Of a stretch of 7,806 bases of DNA, positions 1 through 5,946 are shown piece by piece. The first letter of the stretch is position 1, and each line of letters opens with the position of its first letter. Below the pieces are notes generated by a model. It saw only the letters and a list, made by a program, of their open reading frames with translations, was not told the origin of the DNA and did no database searches. A program made the position numbers and the translations under genes. This stretch comes from Chitinophaga pinensis. Lineage in GTDB: Bacteria; Bacteroidota; Bacteroidia; Chitinophagales; Chitinophagaceae. Location: contig CALPKD020000043.1 in the NCBI GenBank assembly GCA_943324055.2, positions 1-7,806 of the forward strand. Direction: 5' to 3'.

Positions 1-1146
1 CAAGCTGAGAATATTGCTACTAGGCATCACTTGCATGCACATCCTGAATTAAGTTATCAGGAATTTGAAACATGCAAATTTGTGCAAGCTCAATTAACAA
101 AAATAGGTATTCCATTTACCGTAATTGCAACAACAGGGGTATTGGGAATTATAGAAGGGAAAAATCCAACATCTAGAGTTATTGCGCTTCGTGCCGATAT
201 GGACGCATTGCCAATTGATGAAGAAAATAAAGTAGATTATATATCCACAAACCAAGGCGTGATGCATGCATGTGGACATGATGTACACACTACTATTTTA
301 TTAGGTGCTGCAAAAATTTTGTGGACTTTGAAAGACGAATTCCAAGGAACGATAAAATTATTATTTCAACCAGGAGAAGAAAAAAATCCGGGCGGAGCGA
401 GTTATATGATACGCGATGGCGCATTGCAAAACCCGGTACCACAAGGTATCATTGGGTTACACGTGCATCCAGGGTTGAATTACGGAAAATTAAGTTTTAG
501 AAAAGGCAGGGTAATGGCAAGTGCGGATGAATTATATGTAAGTATCAAAGGTCCAGGCGGGCATGCTGCGACGCCACATCAAACAGTGGATACAGTGCTA
601 GTAGCTGCTCAATTAATTACAAGTTTGCAAACCATCATTTCAAGAAATAGGGATCCGCAAAACCCTTCCGTTTTATCTATCTGTTCCATACATGGCGGAA
701 ACACAACCAATGTAATACCAAGTGAAATTAAATTGATGGGAACGTTCAGAGCAATGGATGAAGTGTGGAGATTTAAGGCACACGAATTAATGATGCAGCA
801 AGCTAAAGGTTTGGCAATTGCAACGGGTGCCGAAATTGACTTTAGAGTAGATGTAGGTTATCCTACGGTCGATAACGAACCAGTTATCACCGAAGCTGCT
901 TGGCAATTGGCTGATCAATACATGGGAAAAGAAAATGTCGAAGAAACTGAAAAGCGTATGGGGGCCGAGGATTTTGGCTACTATTCACAAGTGATTCCTG
1001 GTTGTTTTTTCAGACTTGGGGTACGAAATGAGGAAGGTGGGATAATACATAATGTACACACACCACATTTTAATATAGACGAAGCTGCGATTGAGCATGG
1101 AGTGGGTATGATGGCCTGGTTGGGCACTAGTTTATTTGCCAAATAG
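1..1146 (+). CDS. M20-family metal-dependent amidohydrolase (N-acyl-amino-acid / hippurate hydrolase type), 5' partial
   Basis: This enzyme likely hydrolyses the amide bond of N-acylated amino acids or related small amides in the cytoplasm. The reading frame is open from base 1, so the start codon lies upstream; the TTG at 31 is an internal Leu codon in the conserved LHAHPELSYQE motif, not the start. Counting from the first visible codon, 381 residues are present. The metal site is intact: C91 and H93 in CGHDVH, E126/E127 in QPGEE (general base and ligand), H154 in GLHVHP and H353 in HNVHTPHF. The dimerisation (lid) domain spans about 170-290 and includes the GPGGHAATPH and GGNTTNVIP motifs. 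Typical family members are about 390-400 residues, so only some 10-20 are missing. The family is certain; the substrate is not, because M20 amidohydrolases acting on hippurate, indole-acetyl-amino acids and N-acetyl-diaminopimelate look alike. Confidence 0.95.
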   Translation, partial: QAENIATRHHLHAHPELSYQEFETCKFVQAQLTKIGIPFTVIATTGVLGIIEGKNPTSRVIALRADMDALPIDEENKVDYISTNQGVMHACGHDVHTTILLGAAKILWTLKDEFQGTIKLLFQPGEEKNPGGASYMIRDGALQNPVPQGIIGLHVHPGLNYGKLSFRKGRVMASADELYVSIKGPGGHAATPHQTVDTVLVAAQLITSLQTIISRNRDPQNPSVLSICSIHGGNTTNVIPSEIKLMGTFRAMDEVWRFKAHELMMQQAKGLAIATGAEIDFRVDVGYPTVDNEPVITEAAWQLADQYMGKENVEETEKRMGAEDFGYYSQVIPGCFFRLGVRNEEGGIIHNVHTPHFNIDEAAIEHGVGMMAWLGTSLFAK

Positions 1147-1164
1147 GGATAATACCACTTATGA

Positions 1165-1177
1165 TTAATTTAGTAGC
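1165..1177 (+). promoter_or_regulatory. Junction box copy 1 (TTAATTTAGTAGC), possible degenerate -7 element
   Basis: This 13-nt sequence lies 18 nt after the amidohydrolase stop and 41 nt before the malic-enzyme ATG. It shares the pattern TTAAYTTMGTAGY with boxes in the next two gaps. Its core TAATTTAG (1166-1173) differs by one base from the Bacteroidota -7 consensus TAnnTTTG. The nearest upstream TTTG (1135-1138) is 27 nt away, beyond the usual spacing of roughly 17-23, so the promoter reading is weak. The recurrence is seen directly; the function is inferred. Confidence 0.3.
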
Positions 1178-1218
1178 TTTGGGCGGCTAGAAACTAACAT
1201 TTGTTTTAAATTTATTGA

Positions 1219-3561
1219 ATGTCTACAAAAGAGAACCTTAGAAAAGAACAAGCGCTTGAATATCATGCCGGTGGAAGACCTGGTAAGATTGAAGTAGTAC
1301 CAACAAAGGAAGCAAAAACGCAAAAAGATCTTTCTTTAGCATATAGCCCTGGTGTTGCAATTCCATGTACCGAAATTCAAAACAACCCAGCTGACGTTTA
1401 TAAGTACACCGCTAAGGGAAACCTGGTAGGAGTTATAACAAATGGAACTGCAGTTTTAGGCCTAGGGAATATTGGACCAGAAGCGAGTAAGCCTGTAATG
1501 GAAGGGAAGGCGGTATTGTTTAAAATATTTGCGGACATTGACGTTTTTGATATTGAGATAAACGAAACAGATCCTGATAAATTTGTAGCAATTGTAAAAT
1601 CTTTAGAACCTACATTTGGAGGGATTAATTTAGAAGATATAAAAGCACCTGAGTGTTTTTATATTGAGCAAAAGCTAAAGGAGATAATGAATATTCCGGT
1701 GATGCACGACGATCAACACGGAACGGCCATAATTAGTAGTGCTGCATTATTGAATGCACTTGAATTACAAAAGAAAAAAATCGAAAAAGCAAAATTTGTT
1801 GTAAGTGGCGCAGGCGCTGCAGCAATGGCTTGTATTAAATTATATATTGCATTAGGTGCCAAGTATGAAAACTTTACTTTGTTCGACAAGGACGGTGTAT
1901 TGCATCAAGGAAGAACGGATTTAGGTCCCGACCGTGTACCATTTGCAGTAAAATCGAGTACGGTTACCTTGACGCAAGCATTTAAGACAGCGGATGTGTT
2001 TTTAGGCCTAAGCGCAGGCAATATTGTTTCAGGAGAAATGGTGGCTAGTATGCCAAAAAATCCGATTGTATTTGCATTGGCAAATCCGGATCCTGAAATT
2101 GATTACGATACAGCCACTTCAGTTAGAAAAGATATCATTATGGCAACTGGCCGTTCTGATTATCCTAACCAAGTAAATAATGTACTAGGGTTTCCATATA
2201 TATTTAGAGGTGCATTAGATGTGCGTGCAAAATCAATCAACGAGGAAATGAAATTGGCCGCTGTAAAAGCTTTGGCGGAATTAGCTAAAACAGCAGTGCC
2301 AGATATGGTGAACATGGCATACAATCAACAAAACTTATGTTTTGGTACAGATTATATAATTCCAAAACCATTGGATCCAAGATTGTTAAGCACGCTAGCG
2401 CCTGCCGTTGCAAAAGCAGCACTTGCATCGGGTGTAGCGCAACAAAAAATTGCAAATTGGGATGAATATGTTTTACAATTAAATAAGCGTTTGGGCTTAG
2501 ACAATCAATTATTAAGATTGATTAGTAATAAGGCAAGACGCGATCCAAAACGTTTGGTTTTTGCCGATGCTGAAAACATTAAAATTTTAAAAGCAGCAAG
2601 TATTGTTTATGATGATGGTATTGCTTATCCAATTTTATTGGGTAATGAAGTGCGTATCAAGAACATTGCCGCAGCTAATAATATTGATATCACAGACTTG
2701 CCAATTATTGATGTAAGAAGTGATGAGATGGAAGCTAAGCGTGAATTTTTTGGGTCTTTATTATTCCAAAAAAGACAACGTAAGGGTGTAAATAAATATG
2801 AGAGTTTAAAGTTGATGCGTACTCAAAATTATTTTGGATCTATGATGGTGGAGACGGGGGAAGCAGATGCAATGTTGTCTGGTTTGACAAGAAACTATGC
2901 AGATGGCATAAAGCCTGCATTGCAAATTATAGGAACCGACGAGGGTGTGAAAAAAATCGCCGGCATGTATATTTTGCTTACTAAAAAAGGCCCTTTATTT
3001 TTAGCAGATACCACCGTAAATATTAGTCCAAATGCAGAAGAATTAGCAGACATAACTTTATTGGTTGCAAAAGAAGTGCGCAACTTTAATATCGAACCTA
3101 AAGTGGCCATGTTAAGCTATAGTAATTTTGGAAGTAGTGATACCCCAGAAGCTAGAATGGTAGCCGAAGCAACAAGAATTGTTAAGCAGCGAAATCCTTC
3201 CTTGATTGTAGACGGAGAAATGCAAGGCATGTTGGCTTTTAATAAAGAAATTCTAAAAGAAAATTACCCATTCAGCGACTTAGTAGATGCAGATGTGAAT
3301 GTGTTAATTTTTCCAAACTTAACTGCTGGCAATATCGCATATCATCTATTGAAAGAAGTAGGCGGGATAGATGTAGTGGGTCCTATTTTATTGGGATTAA
3401 AGAAGCCAGTAAACGTATTACAGTTAGGCTCTAGCGTGCGTAATATAATTAACATGGCTACCGTTGCAGTGGTAGATGCGCAATTAAAAACAAGGATCGA
3501 CACCGACACCGAAGTACAAAGAACAAGTTGGTGGAAGAGAATGAAAAAAAGAAAGAAATAA
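1219..3561 (+). CDS. maeB: NADP-dependent malic enzyme with C-terminal phosphotransacetylase-like domain (MaeB type)
   Basis: It catalyses oxidative decarboxylation of malate to pyruvate and CO2 with reduction of NAD(P)+, supplying pyruvate and NADPH in the cytoplasm. The 780 residues fit the roughly 750-770 of the MaeB class. The malic-enzyme N-domain (about 15-165) has Y42 in AYSPGVA, K97 in [10 protein letters not shown]139/D140 in [11 protein letters not shown] and D164/D165 in MHDDQHGTA for catalysis and divalent metal. The dinucleotide-binding domain (about 166-410) has GAGAAA at 197-202 and the [10 protein letters not shown] and [13 protein letters not shown] motifs. A phosphotransacetylase-like domain fills about 430-760. 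In characterised MaeB proteins it is regulatory, mediating oligomerisation and acetyl-CoA inhibition. Here the catalytic Ser-Arg of true phosphotransacetylases appears replaced by Q735-L736. The chain ends in a basic tail, [14 protein letters not shown] preference is inferred from the class. The ATG at 1219 is preceded by an A/T-rich stretch with no Shine-Dalgarno, normal for Bacteroidota. Confidence 0.96.
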   Translation: MSTKENLRKEQALEYHAGGRPGKIEVVPTKEAKTQKDLSLAYSPGVAIPCTEIQNNPADVYKYTAKGNLVGVITNGTAVLGLGNIGPEASKPVMEGKAVLFKIFADIDVFDIEINETDPDKFVAIVKSLEPTFGGINLEDIKAPECFYIEQKLKEIMNIPVMHDDQHGTAIISSAALLNALELQKKKIEKAKFVVSGAGAAAMACIKLYIALGAKYENFTLFDKDGVLHQGRTDLGPDRVPFAVKSSTVTLTQAFKTADVFLGLSAGNIVSGEMVASMPKNPIVFALANPDPEIDYDTATSVRKDIIMATGRSDYPNQVNNVLGFPYIFRGALDVRAKSINEEMKLAAVKALAELAKTAVPDMVNMAYNQQNLCFGTDYIIPKPLDPRLLSTLAPAVAKAALASGVAQQKIANWDEYVLQLNKRLGLDNQLLRLISNKARRDPKRLVFADAENIKILKAASIVYDDGIAYPILLGNEVRIKNIAAANNIDITDLPIIDVRSDEMEAKREFFGSLLFQKRQRKGVNKYESLKLMRTQNYFGSMMVETGEADAMLSGLTRNYADGIKPALQIIGTDEGVKKIAGMYILLTKKGPLFLADTTVNISPNAEELADITLLVAKEVRNFNIEPKVAMLSYSNFGSSDTPEARMVAEATRIVKQRNPSLIVDGEMQGMLAFNKEILKENYPFSDLVDADVNVLIFPNLTAGNIAYHLLKEVGGIDVVGPILLGLKKPVNVLQLGSSVRNIINMATVAVVDAQLKTRIDTDTEVQRTSWWKRMKKRKK

Positions 3562-3575
3562 GTTAACTTCGTAGC
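3562..3575 (+). promoter_or_regulatory. Junction box copy 2 (GTTAACTTCGTAGC)
   Basis: The box fills the whole 14-nt gap between the malic-enzyme TAA (3559-3561) and the permease ATG (3576). It matches copy 3 (4314-4327) at 12 of 14 positions. The core TAACTTCG is one base from the -7 consensus TAnnTTTG, but no TTG lies 17-23 nt upstream. If it acts as a -7 element, transcription would begin almost at the ATG. Confidence 0.3.
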
Positions 3576-4313
3576 ATGGACCTTTTCACACATTTTGGAA
3601 AATACCTTTTAATGCTAAAGGGCATGAACTCTGCAACAGAGAACAGAAAAATGTTTTGGAAGGAATACATCAAACAGTGTGTTGATATTGGAATAGGTTC
3701 ATTGCCTATTGTGGTCATCATTTCCTTGTTTCTAGGAGCAGTAACAACCGTCCAAACAGCTTATCAATTAACAAACCCCTTAGTGCCCATTTCGACCATT
3801 GGCCAAATTGTGCGCGATAGTATTATTTTGGAATTTGCCCCTACCGTATTAAGTATTGTTTTAGCAGGGGTAGTGGGTAGTAAGATAGCAAGTGAATTAG
3901 GCAATATGCGTATTAGTGAGCAAATTGATGCATTAGAGATCATGGGGATCAACACAAAAAACTATTTAATCCTTCCAAAAATTTTAGGTGCATTGACAAT
4001 GGTCCCAGTACTTATTGGACTCTCTGCTGTGCTAGGTATATGGGGTGGATATATGGTTGGTGGCTGGTCAGGCATCATAGCTCCTGAAGTTTTTATAGCT
4101 GGCATCCGAAAGGGCTTGGATGTGCACAACATTGTAATCGCATTATACAAAGCATATATTTTCGCATTTATTATAAGTAGTATTCCTGCTTACTTTGGTT
4201 ATTATGTAAAAGGAGGTGCATTAGAAATTGGTAAGGCCGGCACTTTGTCGGTTGTAGTAAGTTGTATATTAATTTTAATAGCCGACTATTTGGTTGCAGC
4301 CATTGCATTATAG
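3576..4313 (+). CDS. mlaE: MlaE/YrbE-family ABC transporter permease (lipid / MCE-type transport)
   Basis: This is the inner-membrane permease of an ABC system that, in characterised relatives, moves phospholipid between the inner and outer membranes with an MlaF-type ATPase and an MCE (MlaD) protein. The 245-residue length is typical. After an amphipathic N-terminal segment, hydrophobic stretches lie at about 42-62, 84-106, 133-164, 188-210 and 223-245. The family signature runs from about 96 to 125: LAGVVGSKIASELG followed by MRISEQIDALEIMG. The ending GGALEIGKAGTLSVVVS is also characteristic. The ATG at 3576 is preferred over in-frame ATGs at 3612 and 3624 because the FGKYLLMLKG stretch resembles the usual family N-terminus. 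The gene sits 14 nt after the malic enzyme and may be co-transcribed with it. Unusually, no ATPase or MCE gene is adjacent: the next gene encodes a beta-CASP hydrolase. The family is sure; the lipid substrate is inferred. Confidence 0.93.
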   Translation: MDLFTHFGKYLLMLKGMNSATENRKMFWKEYIKQCVDIGIGSLPIVVIISLFLGAVTTVQTAYQLTNPLVPISTIGQIVRDSIILEFAPTVLSIVLAGVVGSKIASELGNMRISEQIDALEIMGINTKNYLILPKILGALTMVPVLIGLSAVLGIWGGYMVGGWSGIIAPEVFIAGIRKGLDVHNIVIALYKAYIFAFIISSIPAYFGYYVKGGALEIGKAGTLSVVVSCILILIADYLVAAIAL

Positions 4314-4332
4314 GTTAACTTAGTAGTACTAA
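4289..4332 (+). promoter_or_regulatory. Candidate promoter for the beta-CASP gene, including junction box copy 3
   Basis: Box copy 3, GTTAACTTAGTAGT (4314-4327), starts at the base after the permease TAG. Its core TAACTTAG (4316-4323) is one base from the Bacteroidota -7 consensus TAnnTTTG. A TTTG at 4289-4292 (23-nt gap) and a TTG at 4294-4296 (19-nt gap) fall in the expected -33 range, both inside the permease 3' end. This is the best-supported promoter of the three boxes, with transcription expected just before the ATG at 4342. The box overlaps a 13-nt inverted repeat, TTAGTA-G-TACTAA (4320-4332). Confidence 0.35.
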
Positions 4333-4341
4333 AACAATCAC

Positions 4342-5745
4342 ATGAAAATTAGCTTCCATGGCGCTGCTAGAACGGTTACCGGTTCTAAGCATTTAGTTCA
4401 ATTAAAAAGCGGAGAAAATTTTTTATTAGACTGCGGACTGTTTCAGGGAATGGGAAGGGATTCGGATGCATTGAATGCAAAATTTGGCTTTGATGCAAAA
4501 ACGGTAAATTATGTAATTTTATCGCACGCACATATTGATCATTCAGGCTTACTTCCTAAGTTAGCTAAAGAGGGTTTTGATGGAAAAATTTATTGCACGC
4601 CAGGCACAAAAGCCTTAACAGAGATTTTGTTAGCTGACTCTGCAATGATACAAAGGGATGACACAAAGTATATTAATAAGCGAAGAGCAAAACAGGGTTT
4701 GCCTCCGGTAGAAGCGCTTTATACATTGGATGACGTGAATTTAGTGATACCGTTGTTAACCGTAGTCGAGTACAATGTGCCCACTAAAATTTCATCAAGT
4801 GTTGAATTATTGTATACGGAAGCGGGGCATATTATTGGAAGCGCGGTTGTTAATTTACGTATACAAGAGGGAGCTGAGCTAAGTACACTTACTTTTAGTG
4901 GAGATGTGGGTAGATATCGGGATTTAATCTTACGATCTCCAGCAAATTTTCCAGCAGCGGATTATATTATCATCGAAAGCACATACGGTGACAAACTACA
5001 TGACCTAGTGCATTCCACTCCAGACGATTTATTAAAATGGATTGAAACTACTTGTGTTCAAAATAAGGGAAACTTAATCATTCCTGCATTTAGCGTTGGC
5101 CGTACTCAAGAAATTTTATTTGAGTTGAATCAATTATCGCTTGAAAGAAGGTTACCTCATATTCCAGTTTATGTCGATAGCCCATTAAGTATCGAAGCAA
5201 CAGAGGTTTTAAAATCTTTCCCAAAGTATTTCAATAAAAAAATTCAAGCAATACTCGAAGTGGATGATGATCCATTTGATTTTGAAGGACTTCGTTATAT
5301 AAAATCGGTGGAGGAAAGTAAAGCATTGAATGAGGACTTACATCCTAAAGTAATTATCTCCGCATCAGGCATGGCGGATGCGGGTCGTGTCAAGCATCAT
5401 GTTAAGAACAATATCGAAAAAAGTAAAAACACTATTTTATTGGTTGGTTATTGCGAACCCCATTCTCTAGGAGGCCGCTTAATGAATGGTCAAAAGGAAG
5501 TACGTATTTATGGGGACATGTATCCAGTGAAAGCAACGATTGGTTCTATCAGAAGCATGAGTGCGCACGGAGACTATGAGGACCTAACTCAATTTTTGGC
5601 TTGCCAAACTCCAGATTTAGTAAAACAGGTTTTTGTAGTCCATGGTGAACCTGAGGTACAAGATCATTTTGCTGAACGTTTGCGCAACAAGGGTTTTAAG
5701 GAGGTTTTTACCCCCGAAATGCATGAAACCTTCCTATTATCATAG
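4342..5745 (+). CDS. MBL-fold / beta-CASP RNA metallo-hydrolase (CPSF73/Ysh1-like)
   Basis: This is a cytoplasmic zinc-dependent hydrolase of the metallo-beta-lactamase superfamily with an inserted beta-CASP domain, a combination typical of nucleases that process or degrade RNA. The 467-residue length matches bacterial members. The metal-binding motifs are complete: H62, H64, D66 and H67 in SHAHIDHSG, H163 in AGHIIGS and D188 in SGDVGR. The motif A acidic residue is E212 in IESTYGD. The beta-CASP domain covers about 240-365, with IPAFSVGRTQE and YVDSPLSIEAT motifs. The C-terminal RMMBL part carries H409 in MSAHGD (motif B) and H434 in VVHGE (motif C). All catalytic positions are present, so it should be active. 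The ATG at 4342 begins 28 nt after the permease, has no Shine-Dalgarno, and gives the expected MKISFHGAARTVTGS start. The family is sure; whether it acts as endo- or exonuclease, and on which RNA, cannot be read from sequence. Confidence 0.95.
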   Translation: MKISFHGAARTVTGSKHLVQLKSGENFLLDCGLFQGMGRDSDALNAKFGFDAKTVNYVILSHAHIDHSGLLPKLAKEGFDGKIYCTPGTKALTEILLADSAMIQRDDTKYINKRRAKQGLPPVEALYTLDDVNLVIPLLTVVEYNVPTKISSSVELLYTEAGHIIGSAVVNLRIQEGAELSTLTFSGDVGRYRDLILRSPANFPAADYIIIESTYGDKLHDLVHSTPDDLLKWIETTCVQNKGNLIIPAFSVGRTQEILFELNQLSLERRLPHIPVYVDSPLSIEATEVLKSFPKYFNKKIQAILEVDDDPFDFEGLRYIKSVEESKALNEDLHPKVIISASGMADAGRVKHHVKNNIEKSKNTILLVGYCEPHSLGGRLMNGQKEVRIYGDMYPVKATIGSIRSMSAHGDYEDLTQFLACQTPDLVKQVFVVHGEPEVQDHFAERLRNKGFKEVFTPEMHETFLLS

Positions 5746-5946
5746 CATTTTAGTCCATTTCGTCCTTTTTATATCAAATTTGCCCTTTTATCTGTGACAA
5801 AAATTGCAGTATTAGGTAGCATGCCGGTATCGTTTGCGTAAATAAATAACGCTTTGCGAATTAAAATTCACGCTAATATGAATAGACTTGTGAGTATTAT
5901 TTTAAGGCCCTATGGGTCAATGATTGCTTAAATTCATTCTGCTACT
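5746..5946 (+). other. 201-nt intergenic region upstream of the SusC-like gene, with weak promoter-like elements
   Basis: This gap probably separates two transcription units. I see no strong intrinsic terminator after the beta-CASP gene. Elements present are weak. There is an imperfect repeat, CGTTTGCG (5831-5838) and CGCTTTGCG (5850-5858), whose inner parts can also pair (GCGT 5836-5839 with ACGC 5849-5852). A -7-like TAGACTTG lies at 5883-5890, with a TTTG at 5853-5856 that is 26 nt upstream and so slightly too far. A small hairpin, GGCCC-TAT-GGGTC, lies at 5906-5918 in what would be the 5' leader. A 15-codon frame opening with GTG runs from 5794 to 5841. None of these is individually convincing. 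Confidence 0.4.

Noticed and set aside
31..33. TTG at 31 as the start of the amidohydrolase
   Set aside because: The in-frame upstream codons encode QAENIATRHH, which continues the family's conserved N-terminal motif, so the gene begins before the window.
94..288. Open frame on the - strand inside the amidohydrolase gene
   Set aside because: It lies wholly within a clear conserved gene, resembles no known family, and is rich in Cys/Ile/Tyr typical of an antisense shadow.
1174..1190. Possible terminator hairpin after the amidohydrolase gene (TAGC with GCTA around TTTGGGCG)
   Set aside because: Only four base pairs with an eight-base loop and no following U-run.
1195..1203. TAACATTTG as a -7 promoter element for maeB
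   Set aside because: The internal spacer is three bases rather than two, and the upstream TTTG at 1178-1181 is only 13 nt away, too close.
2895..3593. Two - strand open frames over the 3' part of maeB, one reaching the permease start
   Set aside because: Both overlap well-conserved coding sequence, have no recognisable domain, and have low-complexity composition expected from the reverse of Lys-rich codons.
4208..4217. Strong Shine-Dalgarno-like AAAGGAGGT inside the permease
   Set aside because: It encodes the conserved KGG of the family C-terminal motif, has no start codon leading to a real frame, and Bacteroidota rarely rely on such sites.
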